64,000 bases of DNA from Streptomyces thermodiastaticus (lineage in GTDB: Bacteria > Actinomycetota > Actinomycetes > Streptomycetales > Streptomycetaceae), in NCBI RefSeq assembly GCF_014656135.1, contig NZ_BNBV01000026.1:20322-84321 (forward strand), given 5' to 3'. Positions 49,585-57,882 of this stretch are shown piece after piece; position 1 is the stretch's first letter; each line of letters begins with the position of its first letter. The position numbers were made by a program, and so were the translations under genes. The notes under the pieces were generated by a model. The model had not been told where the DNA came from. It made no database searches and was given only the letters and a program-made list of their open reading frames with translations.

Positions 49585-50946
49585 TCACATCCCGGCGATC
49601 AGCTTCTCCACCCGGTCGTCCACCGAACGGAACGGGTCCTTGCACAGCACCGTGCGCTGTGCCTGGTCGTTGAGCTTGAGATGCACCCAGTCGACGGTGA
49701 AGTCCCTGCGCTGTTCCTGCGCCCGCCGGATGAAGTCGCCGCGCAGCCGGGCCCTGGTCGTCTGCGGCGGCACCGACTTGCCCTCGAAGATTCTGACGTC
49801 GTTGCAGACCCGGGCCGCCTGGCCCTTCTTCTCCAGCAGGTAGTACAGCCCACGACGGCGGTGGATGTCGTGGTAGGCGAGGTCTATCTGGGCGACCCGC
49901 GGATGCGACATGGTCATGTTGTGCTTGGCGCGGTACCGCTCGATGAGCTTGTACTTCATGACCCAGTCGATCTCGGTGTCGATCAGGTCGAGATTCTCGG
50001 TCTCGACGGCCTCCAGGGTCCGGCCCCACAGCTCCAGCACCCGCTCGACCGTGCCGGTGCGGATGCCGCGCCGCTCGCAGAAGTCCAGCGCCTTCTCGTA
50101 GTACTCGCGCTGCACCTCCAGGGCGGAGGCCTCCCGGCCGCTGGCCAGGCGCACCTTGCGGCGGCCGGTCATGTCGTGGCTGACCTCGCGGATCGCCCGG
50201 ATGGGGTTCTCCAGGGTCAGGTCGCGCATCACCGTGCCCGCCTCGATCATGCGCAGCACCAGGTCGGTGGCGCCGACCTTGAGCAGCATCGTCGTCTCGG
50301 ACATGTTCGAGTCGCCCACGATGACGTGCAGGCGCCGGTAGCGCTCGGCGTCGGCGTGCGGCTCGTCGCGGGTGTTGATGATCGGCCGGGAGCGGGTCGT
50401 CGCCGAGGAGACGCCCTCCCAGATGTGCTCCGCCCGCTGGCTCACGCAGTACACGGCGCCGCGCGGGGTCTGGAGCACCTTGCCCGCGCCGCACAGCAGC
50501 TGCCGGGTGACCAGGAAGGGGATGAGGATGTCCGCGAGCCGGGAGAACTCCCCGTGCCGTGCCACCAGGTAGTTCTCGTGGCACCCGTAGGAGTTGCCCG
50601 CCGAGTCGGTGTTGTTCTTGAACAGGTAGACGTCGCCCGCGATTCCCTCCTCGTGCAGGCGTCTTTCCGCGTCCACCAGGAGTCCTTCGAGAATGCGCTC
50701 GCCGGCCTTGTCGTGGGTGACCAGTTCGATCACGTTGTCACATTCGGGTGTCGCGTATTCCGGATGTGATCCCACGTCGAGATAGAGCCGGGCGCCGTTC
50801 CGCAGAAAGACATTGCTGCTGCGGCCCCATGACACGACACGGCGGAAGAGGTACCGCGCCACCTCGTCAGGCGACAGACGGCGCTGTCCCCTGAACGTGC
50901 ACGTGACGCCGTACTCGTTCTCCAGCCCGAAAATGCGGCGGTCCAT
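49585..50946 (-). CDS. pafA: Pup-protein ligase PafA
   Basis: 453-residue ligase that joins the C-terminal Glu of Pup to a substrate lysine via a gamma-glutamyl phosphate. RRIFGLENEYGVTC supplies Mg-binding Glu9, and NGARLYLDVGSHPEYATPE contains the catalytic Asp57. FKNNTDSAGNSYGCHENYLV and IINTRDEPHADAERYRRLHVI bind ATP and metal. It is the conjugating enzyme of the prokaryotic proteasome tag. It is closely related to Dop, encoded 6.7 kb away. The gene lies apart from prcAB because a divergent MFS/LacI pair is inserted between them. Confidence 0.97.
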   Translation of the reverse strand: MDRRIFGLENEYGVTCTFRGQRRLSPDEVARYLFRRVVSWGRSSNVFLRNGARLYLDVGSHPEYATPECDNVIELVTHDKAGERILEGLLVDAERRLHEEGIAGDVYLFKNNTDSAGNSYGCHENYLVARHGEFSRLADILIPFLVTRQLLCGAGKVLQTPRGAVYCVSQRAEHIWEGVSSATTRSRPIINTRDEPHADAERYRRLHVIVGDSNMSETTMLLKVGATDLVLRMIEAGTVMRDLTLENPIRAIREVSHDMTGRRKVRLASGREASALEVQREYYEKALDFCERRGIRTGTVERVLELWGRTLEAVETENLDLIDTEIDWVMKYKLIERYRAKHNMTMSHPRVAQIDLAYHDIHRRRGLYYLLEKKGQAARVCNDVRIFEGKSVPPQTTRARLRGDFIRRAQEQRRDFTVDWVHLKLNDQAQRTVLCKDPFRSVDDRVEKLIAGM

Positions 50947-50955
50947 GAGTGAACA

Positions 50956-52224
50956 TTACGCCTGATCCCCCGGACTGAAACGAGGTTCGGCGGCACGATT
51001 CGGATCATTTTCCGGACGCGTCACGACCACGGCCCGCCCGGCGGGCGCCGTGAGCAGCCGGCCCGTGGCCAGCAGCACCAGCAGGGACACCGCCCCCGCG
51101 GCGCCCGGCACCGCGAACCCCCACAGCGTGCCGCCCGACTGGACCACCGGCCCGGCCACCGCCGTGCCCGCCGAGGACCCGACCGTGAAGGTCGTCACCA
51201 GCCACGAGAACGCCTCGGTCACCGTGCCGCGCGGCGCGTGCCGGTCGACCAGGACGAACGCGCACGCGATGCAGGGCGCCAGGAACAGCCCGGCGACCAC
51301 GGTGAGCAGCACCATCGCGGGCACGCCCGGCCGGAGCATCAGCGGCAGGTAGCACACCGCCAGCGCGCCCACCAGCACCCGCAGCCGCCGCTCGGGCGCG
51401 CCAGCCCACTGCCGCGCCCCGTAGACCGCGCCGCCGGCGAGAGCCCCGAGCCCCAGTGCGGCCATCAGCGAGCCGTACACCGCGTCCCCGCCGTGGGCGT
51501 CCGCGTACGACACCGCCGCCACCGTGATCGAGCCCAGCGCGGTCCCCACGAACAGGAAGGCGCCGAGCAGCGCCAGCAGCCCGGGCGAGCGCAGCGCCCC
51601 GAGCCAGTGCGCCTCGCGCGGTGCCGACCGCCACGCCCGTGACGGCGGGGAGACGACCACCGTCAGCGCGCCCAGCACCCCGAGCGCGTTCAGCACCACC
51701 AGGGCGGCCCGCGCCGACCACAGCGCCACGCAGCAGGTGACCAGCAGCGGTCCCACGGTGAACATGACCTCCTGCGCCACCGCGTCCATCGCGTACGCGG
51801 TGTGCACCTGCTCCTCGCGGCGCAGCACGGACGGCCACAGGGCGCGCAGCCCGCCCTCCAGCGGCGGGGTGAGCAGCCCGGCCGCCACCACGGCCGTCCA
51901 GGCGAGGGCCGGCGGCTCGGTGCCGGTCAGGGCGAACACCGTCATCGCCAGCGCCGCACCCACCGCGGCCGGCAGCTGCACCCGGGGCTGGCCGTACAGG
52001 TCCACCAGCCGGCCGAGCAGGGGCTGGCCGACCGCGTTGGCCACGCCGTACGCCGCCGCCAGGGCGCCCGCCAGGCTGTAGGTGCCGCCCTCGGCCCGCA
52101 CGAACAGCACGATCGTCAGGGCCGCGGTGGCGTTCGGCAGCCGCCCCACCAGGGTCCCCGCCAGCAGCCGGGCGGCATGCCGCGCCCGCAGGACGTCCAG
52201 GTACCGTGCGCCTGCCGCGGCCAT
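50956..52224 (-). CDS. Major facilitator superfamily transporter
   Basis: 422 residues with twelve predicted membrane helices. The loop LLGRLVDLYGQPRV between helices 2 and 3 is a Gly/Arg-rich version of the MFS signature, and AMDAVAQEVMFTVGPLLV is typical of the fifth helix region. Substrate unknown. ATG 52224 follows GGGAGGACAC. It diverges from a LacI-type regulator gene, which likely controls it; the intervening 144 nt hold an inverted repeat. It lies between pafA and prcA, in the same direction as the proteasome genes but with its own promoter. Confidence 0.9.
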   Translation of the reverse strand: MAAAGARYLDVLRARHAARLLAGTLVGRLPNATAALTIVLFVRAEGGTYSLAGALAAAYGVANAVGQPLLGRLVDLYGQPRVQLPAAVGAALAMTVFALTGTEPPALAWTAVVAAGLLTPPLEGGLRALWPSVLRREEQVHTAYAMDAVAQEVMFTVGPLLVTCCVALWSARAALVVLNALGVLGALTVVVSPPSRAWRSAPREAHWLGALRSPGLLALLGAFLFVGTALGSITVAAVSYADAHGGDAVYGSLMAALGLGALAGGAVYGARQWAGAPERRLRVLVGALAVCYLPLMLRPGVPAMVLLTVVAGLFLAPCIACAFVLVDRHAPRGTVTEAFSWLVTTFTVGSSAGTAVAGPVVQSGGTLWGFAVPGAAGAVSLLVLLATGRLLTAPAGRAVVVTRPENDPNRAAEPRFSPGDQA

Positions 52225-52249
52225 CGTGTGTCCTCCCGAGCCGGACGTT

Positions 52250-52278
52250 GTACGTATAACGTGACCGGCCATACGTAC
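52250..52278. promoter_or_regulatory. Inverted-repeat operator in the MFS/LacI divergent promoter
   Basis: GTACGTAT (52250-52257) and ATACGTAC (52271-52278) are perfect 8-bp inverted repeats 13 nt apart, in an AT-rich pocket. Each arm contains TACGTA, itself a palindrome. It most likely binds the LacI-type repressor and controls both genes. Confidence 0.65.
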
Positions 52279-52368
52279 CATGAGCGCTGTTCACCCGTCC
52301 AGGAGCAGTCCGGCCGGCCGTGCCCGGCGGCCGGCGCAGCGGACCCAGCACGAAGGAGCAGTGCCACG

Positions 52369-53388
52369 GTGGCACCCGCAAGCACCCGGCCCACCAGCCG
52401 CGACGTCGCCCGGGCCGCCGGCGTCTCCCAGGCCGCCGTCTCGCTCGTCCTCGGCGACAAGTGGCGCGGCCGGGTCTCCGAGGCCACCGCGGAACGCGTC
52501 CGCCGGGCCGCCCGTGACCTCGGCTACCGGCCCAACCTCGCGGCCCGCAATCTCCGTCTCGGCCGCACCCGCACCGTCCTGCTCGTGGTCCCCGCGCTGA
52601 CCACCGAATTCTTCGCCGGCGTCTACACCGGCGCCGCCCGTGTCGCCGCCGAACACGGCTTCGGCGTCGTCCTCTACCCCTCGCCCGAGGGCGTCGGCCC
52701 CGCCCGCAATCCCTTCGCCTCCGCGCGGGCCGCCCTGGACGGTGTCATCGCGTCGTCCATGGCCGCCGATGCCCTGACCGCTCTGCGCGGCGAGCAGCTG
52801 CCCCTCGTCATGCTCGACAGCGACCCCGCCGGCAGCCTCGGCGCCGCCACCGTCAACCTGGACATCGCCGACGGCGCCCGGCAGGTCGCCGAGCATCTGC
52901 TGGACCTCGGCCACCGGCACTTCGTGCACCTGGCCGCGGACGTGCCCTCCTGGACCTTCGAGGTCCGGGCCCGCGCCCTGGCCGCCCGGATCGGCGCCGT
53001 GCCCGGCACCTCGGTCCGCACCGCCCGCACACCGATCTCCCCGGAGGGCGCCCGCGCCGCCGTGCAGGCCGCGTTCGGCGACCCCGGCACCCCTCGCCCC
53101 ACGGCCGTGATCTGCGACGACGACGCGCTCGCCGTGGGCGCCTACAAGGGCCTGCGCCGTCTGGGGCTCAGGGTGCCCGAGGACGTCTCCGTCACCGGCG
53201 TGGACGACCTGCATCTGGCCACGGCCGTCGACCCGGAGCTGACCACGGTCCATCTGGACGCCGAGCTGTTCGGCGAGCGCGGCATGCAGGCTCTGCTGGC
53301 CGTCCTGGAGGGCCGCACGCCACAGGGCGGGGACATTCCCGTGCGTCTGGTGGTGCGGGGCTCCACGGCCCCGCCGAGCACGCCCTGA
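52369..53388 (+). CDS. LacI-family transcriptional regulator
   Basis: 339 residues. The helix-turn-helix is at about 7-60 (TSRDVARAAGVSQAAVSLVL, then SEATAERVRRAARDLGYRPNLAARNLR). A periplasmic-binding-like domain follows (TVLLVVPALTTEFFAGVYTG, GVIASSMAADAL, DLGHRHFVHLAAD, FTAVICDDDALAVG-like VICDDDALAVGAY and DVSVTGVDDL). It should repress the divergent MFS transporter gene, with a carbohydrate or related inducer. GTG 52369 is in frame, preceded by AAGGAG 11 nt upstream. Confidence 0.93.
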   Translation: MAPASTRPTSRDVARAAGVSQAAVSLVLGDKWRGRVSEATAERVRRAARDLGYRPNLAARNLRLGRTRTVLLVVPALTTEFFAGVYTGAARVAAEHGFGVVLYPSPEGVGPARNPFASARAALDGVIASSMAADALTALRGEQLPLVMLDSDPAGSLGAATVNLDIADGARQVAEHLLDLGHRHFVHLAADVPSWTFEVRARALAARIGAVPGTSVRTARTPISPEGARAAVQAAFGDPGTPRPTAVICDDDALAVGAYKGLRRLGLRVPEDVSVTGVDDLHLATAVDPELTTVHLDAELFGERGMQALLAVLEGRTPQGGDIPVRLVVRGSTAPPSTP

Positions 53389-53395
53389 GACGCCC

Positions 53396-53437
53396 GGTGC
53401 CCCGGCCTGCCGAAACGCTTCGGCAAGCCGGGGCACC
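53396..53437. terminator. Bidirectional terminator between lacI-type gene and prcA
   Basis: An 11-bp outer stem (53396-53406 with 53427-53437) and a 7-bp inner stem (53408-53414 with 53419-53425), one mismatch between, four-base loop. It ends the LacI gene (plus) and prcA (minus), only 8 nt past the LacI stop. Confidence 0.85.
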
Positions 53438-53492
53438 CGAGCTGCCCATCCCGCGGGCCGGAAGGACGGCAGCCCGCGGGCCGGGGTGGCGG

Positions 53493-54272
53493 TCACTTCT
53501 CCTCGGTGTCCCCCGCGTCCGCCGCGTCCGCCGGGCCGTCCACGCCCGTGGCGTCCTTCGAGGCGTCGCCGTCGTCGCCCTGCAGCAGCCGGGCCAGCTG
53601 GCGGCCGGTGATCCGCTTGAACTTCCGCTTCTGCGGACGGGTCCGGTCCAGCACCGCCACTTCCAGGCGCTCGGCGGGGATCTCCCGCTCGGAGCCGTTG
53701 GTGTCGCGGGACAGCGCCTGTACGGCCAGCTTCAGCGCCTCCGACAGCGTCATCCCGTCCCGGTGCCGCTGGTCGAGGTAGCTGCTGATCTGCTCGGCGT
53801 TGCCGCCGACCGCCACCGAGCCGTGCTCGTCCACGATCGACCCGTCGTGCGGCAGCCGGTAGATCTGGTCGCCCTCCGGGGTCTCCCCCACCTCGGCGAC
53901 CACCAGCTCCACCTCGTACGGCTTCTCCGCCGCGCTGGAGAAGATCGTGCCCAGCGTCTGGGCGTAGACGTTCGCCAGGCCCCGCGCGGTCACGTCACCG
54001 CGGTCGTAGGTGTATCCGCGCAGGTCGGCGTAGCGGACACCGCCGATGCGCAAGTTCTCGTACTCGTTGTACTTGCCGGCAGCCGCGAAACCGATCCGGT
54101 CGTAGATCTCGCTGAACTTGTGCAGCGCCCGGGACGGATTCTCACCGACGAACACGATCCCGTCGGCATACTGCAGCACGACCAGGCTGCGGCCCCGGGC
54201 GATGCCCTTGCGGGCGTACTCCGCCCGATCGGCCATGGCCTGCTGAGGTGACACGTAGAACGGCGTCGACAC
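53493..54272 (-). CDS. prcA: 20S proteasome alpha subunit
   Basis: 259 residues. MSTPFYVSPQQAMADRAEYARKGIARGRSLVVLQYADGIVF is the alpha-ring start, with the N-terminal helix that gates the chamber. ALHKFSEIYDRIGFAAAGKYNEYENLR follows. There is no catalytic Thr, as expected for an alpha chain. The C-terminus is a long acidic, Asp/Glu-rich tail (GDDGDASKDATG onward). It forms the outer rings that receive substrates from Arc. It is 65 nt downstream of prcB. Confidence 0.97.
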   Translation of the reverse strand: MSTPFYVSPQQAMADRAEYARKGIARGRSLVVLQYADGIVFVGENPSRALHKFSEIYDRIGFAAAGKYNEYENLRIGGVRYADLRGYTYDRGDVTARGLANVYAQTLGTIFSSAAEKPYEVELVVAEVGETPEGDQIYRLPHDGSIVDEHGSVAVGGNAEQISSYLDQRHRDGMTLSEALKLAVQALSRDTNGSEREIPAERLEVAVLDRTRPQKRKFKRITGRQLARLLQGDDGDASKDATGVDGPADAADAGDTEEK

Positions 54273-54337
54273 CGGTTTATCCGTCCCTTTCTGTAGAAGT
54301 CACTGGATCACCTTGAACAAGAAACCCGGCCGCCCGG

Positions 54338-55183
54338 CTACAGCAGTGCGGCCCGCGGGCCGTCGGGCTGCTCCAGACGCCGCTGCAGCACCGAACGGGC
54401 GATCTCGGAGGTCTCCTCGTCGGTGAGCCGGCGGAAGCCGTCCTCGGTGATCACGGTGACGATCGGATAGATCCGGCGGGCGACATCGGGACCACCGGTC
54501 GCCGAGTCGTCGTCTGCCGCGTCGTACAGGGCCTGTACCACGAGGGTGGTGGCCTCTTCCTCGCCCAGGTCCTCGCGGTAGAGCTTCTTCATCGAACCAC
54601 GGGCGAACACCGAGCCGGAACCCGTGGCCGCGAAGCCGTGCTCCTCGCTGCGGCCGCCGGTGACGTCGTAGGAGAAGATGCGGCCCTTGTCGCGGTCCAG
54701 GTCGTAGCCCGCGAACAGCGGGACCACCGCAAGGCCCTGCATGGCCAGGCCCAGATTGGAGCGGATCATGGTCGACAGCCGGTTCGCCTTGCCCTCCAGC
54801 GACAGCTGCGTCCCCTCCACCTTCTCGAAGTGCTCCAGCTCCAGCTGGAACAGCTTCACCATCTCCACGGCGATGCCCGCCGTGCCGGCGATGCCGACGG
54901 CCGAGTACTCGTCCGCGGGGAAGACCTTCTCGATGTCCCGCTGCGCGATCACATTGCCCATGGTCGCCCGGCGGTCACCGGCCAGCACGACACCGCCCTC
55001 GAAGGTCACGGCGACGATCGTCGTGCCGTGCGGTGCCTCGATCGCACCCTGGGTGGGCGGCAGCTGCCGGTTCCCGGGGAGCAGCTCCGGCTTGTGCTGA
55101 GCAAGGAAGTCCATGAAGGAGGAGGACCCAGGCGTCAGGAAGGCAGCTGGCAGACGCCCGGTGCTACGAGTGTTCGCTTCCAC
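54338..55183 (-). CDS. prcB: 20S proteasome beta subunit
   Basis: 281 residues: a 53-residue propeptide, then the mature protein starting at Thr54 in EAPHG-TTIVAVTF. The Thr becomes the N-terminal nucleophile of the peptidase. GGVVLAGDRRATMGNVIA holds the Lys/Asp-type active-site helpers of the family, and GIAGTAGIAVEMVKLF follows. GTG 55183 is used; it overlaps the 3' end of the endonuclease VII relic by 49 nt. Mature product forms the inner catalytic rings. Confidence 0.97.
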   Translation of the reverse strand: MEANTRSTGRLPAAFLTPGSSSFMDFLAQHKPELLPGNRQLPPTQGAIEAPHGTTIVAVTFEGGVVLAGDRRATMGNVIAQRDIEKVFPADEYSAVGIAGTAGIAVEMVKLFQLELEHFEKVEGTQLSLEGKANRLSTMIRSNLGLAMQGLAVVPLFAGYDLDRDKGRIFSYDVTGGRSEEHGFAATGSGSVFARGSMKKLYREDLGEEEATTLVVQALYDAADDDSATGGPDVARRIYPIVTVITEDGFRRLTDEETSEIARSVLQRRLEQPDGPRAALL

Positions 55184-55353
55184 GCGATCCCTTCCACGTA
55201 AGCAGCAGCCCGCCTTACGGCATCGGGCCGTTCCTTGAACTGCCCCAGTGCAGCGGTGCAGCTGAAGCACAGTACGCCACGGACCCTACCCGTCTCATGG
55301 CGGTGACCGACATGCTCGGGTGGCACCGTCGGGCACGGCCGGCACACGCCCCC
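55135..55353 (-). pseudogene. Endonuclease VII-type relic, metal ligands lost
   Basis: The C-terminal half of a recombination endonuclease VII-like protein, open from 55353 to its TGA at 55135. Zinc Cys pairs CRPC and CFSC and the helical tail ERPDAVRRAAAYVEG are intact. The catalytic box, usually HxDHxHxTG then C-N, reads HVGHRHETGRVRGVLC and CTAALGQF: the Asp ligand is Gly, and the Asn ligand is Thr. Zinc and general-base His positions remain. The N-terminal half is not recognisable as a single frame. Codon use includes AGG, GTA, GCT, ACA and CGA, unlike neighbours. It sits between pup and prcB, where streptomycetes often carry an intact copy. The start is unclear. Confidence 0.7.
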
Positions 55354-55703
55354 GGGCGCGGCGACCGACGCGTCACGTGCGGCTGCGGTACGGGGGGCGC
55401 GGGGACGTCCCGAGGCGGTCCTGCCGCTCCCGGGCGTCGTGCGGGCACCCCCGGCCATCACCTCGGCCTTCGCCTGCGCGGACTGGTGCACGCGCGCACC
55501 AGCGGCGCCGGAAGCGCGGGGCGCGGGACTGCGCCGCGCGCTCCCGGCCGTGCACCGAAAGCCGTCGCACCGGTCCCCGTCCCCGCCGGCCACGGCCGGC
55601 GGACGCCGTCGCACACACCGAGTGCGGCGCCGTGCCGCCGGGCCGCCGGGCACTCCCACCCCTTGCCGCCTTCAGTGCGCGGGGGAGCCGGCGCAGGCCG
55701 CCG
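55354..55703. other. Non-coding remainder between the endonuclease relic and pup
   Basis: GC-rich DNA, probably the decayed 5' part of the endonuclease VII gene. Scattered frames give no family match. It separates the relic from the pup stop. Confidence 0.4.
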
Positions 55704-55922
55704 TCACTCTCCGCCCTTCTGCACGAAGCTGCGCACGAAGTCCTCGGCGTTCTCCTCGAGCACGTCGTCGATCTCGTCCAGGACGGAGTCCACGTCGTCG
55801 CTCAGCTTCTCGTGGCGTTCCTTGAGGTCCTCGGCGGCCTGCGCGTCCTGCGCCTGCTCCTCGACCTCCTCGGTCGAGCGCGTGGCCTTCTGCTGCCCGC
55901 CGCCGGTGTCCTTCGTTGCCAT
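55704..55922 (-). CDS. pup: Prokaryotic ubiquitin-like protein Pup
   Basis: 72-residue intrinsically disordered tag: MATKDTGGGQQKATRSTEE, a long acidic helix (EVEEQAQDAQAAEDLKERHEKL, DDVDSVLDEIDDVLEENAED), and the tail FVRSFVQKGGE. It ends in Glu, so no deamidation by Dop is needed before ligation by PafA, unlike GGQ-ended Pup in mycobacteria. The acidic helix binds the Arc coiled coil. ATG 55922, 204 nt from dop. One of the most certain calls here. Confidence 0.98.
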   Translation of the reverse strand: MATKDTGGGQQKATRSTEEVEEQAQDAQAAEDLKERHEKLSDDVDSVLDEIDDVLEENAEDFVRSFVQKGGE

Positions 55923-56076
55923 AACCCTCACCCCGCTCAGTTCGCCCGACTTGGTCGGCCTTTCGACCGATCGGTGATGCTCAGACCCTACCGTCCGGGT
56001 CTGACATCGGCCCCGCGGTTGCCCTGCGTGCGGGGCTCTTCCGATGATTCCCGGTCGCCGGTGTTTCCACTCTGTC

Positions 56077-56107
56077 GTGTGCCGCCGGCCAGGCACCGGC
56101 GGCACAC
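56077..56107 (-). terminator. Terminator of dop
   Basis: A perfect 12-bp stem (56077-56088 with 56096-56107) with a 7-nt loop, 20 nt after the dop stop and before pup. Some read-through into pup is possible. Confidence 0.8.
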
Positions 56108-56126
56108 GGACGGCCCCGGGTACCGC

Positions 56127-57641
56127 TCACCTGCCGCCGGAGAGGACCCGGACCAGGTCCTCGGCGGTGCGGCAGCGGTCCAGCAGTTCCTTGACGTGCT
56201 TGCGTGTGCCGCGCAGCGGCTCCAGGGTGGGCACCCGCTGCAGCGAGTCCCGGCCCGGCAGGTCGAAGATCACCGAGTCCCAGGAGGCCGCGGCGACGTC
56301 GTCGGCGTACTGCTCCAGACAGCGTCCGCGGAAGTAGGCCCGGGTGTCCTCGGGCGGCTTCCTGCGGGCCCTGTCGACCTCGCTCTCGTCCAGCAGCCGC
56401 TTCATGCGGCCCCGGGCCACCAGGCGGTTGTAAAGGCCCTTGTCGGGGCGTACGTCGGCGTACTGCAGGTCGATCAGGTGCAGCCGCGCGGAGTCCCAGT
56501 CCAGGCCGTCGCGGCGCCGGTAGCCCTCCATCAGCTCCCGCTTGGCGACCCAGTCCAGCTCGCCGGACAGGCTCATCGGGTCGTTCTCCAGACGGGTGAG
56601 CGTGTCCTCCCAGCGGGCGAGGACGTCACGGGTCTGCTCGTCGGCGTCGGCACCGTAGCGTTCCTCCACGTACTTGCGGGCCAGCTCGTAGTACTCCATC
56701 TGGAGCTGGACCGCGGTCAGGGTGCGGCCGCTGCGGAGCGTGACCAGACGCTTGAGCGTCGGGTCGTGCGAGACCTGGTGCAGGGTGCGCACGGGCTGCT
56801 CGACGGCCAGGTCGACCGCGATGAAGCCGTCCTCGATCATGGACAGCACCAGGGAGGTCGTGCCCAGCTTGAGGTAGGTGGAGATCTCGGAGAGGTTGGC
56901 GTCGCCGATGATCACGTGCAGGCGGCGGTACTTCTCCGCATCGGCGTGGGGCTCGTCCCGGGTGTTGATGATGGGCCGCTTCAGGGTCGTCTCCAGGCCG
57001 ACCTCGACCTCGAAGTAGTCCGCGCGCTGGCTGATCTGGAAGCCGTGTTCATGACCGTCCTGGCCGATGCCGACGCGGCCGGCGCCGGCGAAGACCTGGC
57101 GGGTGACGAAGAAGGGCGTCAGGTGGCGCACGATGTCGGAGAAGGCGGTCTCCCGCTTCATCAGGTAGTTCTCGTGCGTGCCGTAGGAGGCGCCCTTGTT
57201 GTCGGTGTTGTTCTTGTAGAGGTGGATCGGCTGGGCGCCGGGCAGCTGGGCGGCCCGTTCGGCGGCCTCGGCCATGATCCTCTCCCCGGCCTTGTCCCAC
57301 AGCACGGCGTCGCGCGGGTTGGTCACCTCGGGGGCGCTGTACTCGGGGTGGGCGTGGTCGACGTAGAGGCGGGCGCCGTTGGTCAGGATGACGTTGGCCA
57401 GGCCGATGTCCTCGTCGGTGAGCTGGCTGGCGTCGGCGGCCTCGCGGGCGAGGTCGAAGCCGCGGGCGTCCCGCAGCGGATTCTCCTCCTCGAAGTCCCA
57501 GCGGGCCCGGCGGGCCCGGTGCATCGCCGCGGCGTACGCGTTGACGATCTGGGACGAGGTGAGCATGGCATTGGCGTTGGGGTGACCGGGAACGGAGATG
57601 CCGTACTCCGTCTCGATGCCCATCACTCGCCGTACGGTCAT
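56127..57641 (-). CDS. dop: Depupylase / Pup deamidase Dop
   Basis: 504 residues, PafA-like. VMGIETEYGISV carries the Mg-binding Glu, and NGARLYVDHAHPEYSAPE contains Asp95, the nucleophile in characterised Dop. The Dop loop region (about 40-80: AAAMHRARRARWDFEEENPLRD) distinguishes it from PafA. It removes Pup from substrates; its deamidase role is not needed because Pup ends in Glu. It lies 240 nt downstream of arc on the same strand, separated from pup by a hairpin terminator. ATG 57641. Confidence 0.96.
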   Translation of the reverse strand: MTVRRVMGIETEYGISVPGHPNANAMLTSSQIVNAYAAAMHRARRARWDFEEENPLRDARGFDLAREAADASQLTDEDIGLANVILTNGARLYVDHAHPEYSAPEVTNPRDAVLWDKAGERIMAEAAERAAQLPGAQPIHLYKNNTDNKGASYGTHENYLMKRETAFSDIVRHLTPFFVTRQVFAGAGRVGIGQDGHEHGFQISQRADYFEVEVGLETTLKRPIINTRDEPHADAEKYRRLHVIIGDANLSEISTYLKLGTTSLVLSMIEDGFIAVDLAVEQPVRTLHQVSHDPTLKRLVTLRSGRTLTAVQLQMEYYELARKYVEERYGADADEQTRDVLARWEDTLTRLENDPMSLSGELDWVAKRELMEGYRRRDGLDWDSARLHLIDLQYADVRPDKGLYNRLVARGRMKRLLDESEVDRARRKPPEDTRAYFRGRCLEQYADDVAAASWDSVIFDLPGRDSLQRVPTLEPLRGTRKHVKELLDRCRTAEDLVRVLSGGR

Positions 57642-57841
57642 GCGGCCCTCCTTGCCCGGCGGCGCCCTCGGTCGTGGGCGGCGCTCACGTACCGCTGGTG
57701 CCCGGGTGCCTGTGCGGTGCCTGTGCCCGTCCCCGCACTGCGCGACCCGGCGGTAGGAACGAGCCTAGAACGCCTTTGCGCCGGCGGGGAGATCATGTGC
57801 CTCATTGCCTGCTCCATGCGGGGGCCTGGAAAAAGCAGCAG

Positions 57842-57872
57842 GCTGCGGGTACCCGCCGAGGGCACCCGCAGC
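57842..57872 (-). terminator. Terminator of arc
   Basis: A 9- to 10-bp stem (GGCTGCGGGT 57841-57850 with ACCCGCAGCC 57864-57873) followed on the minus strand by TGCTGCTTTTT, five T residues at 57834-57830. It lies directly after the arc stop codon. Confidence 0.75.
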
Positions 57873-57882
57873 CGCCCTGCTT

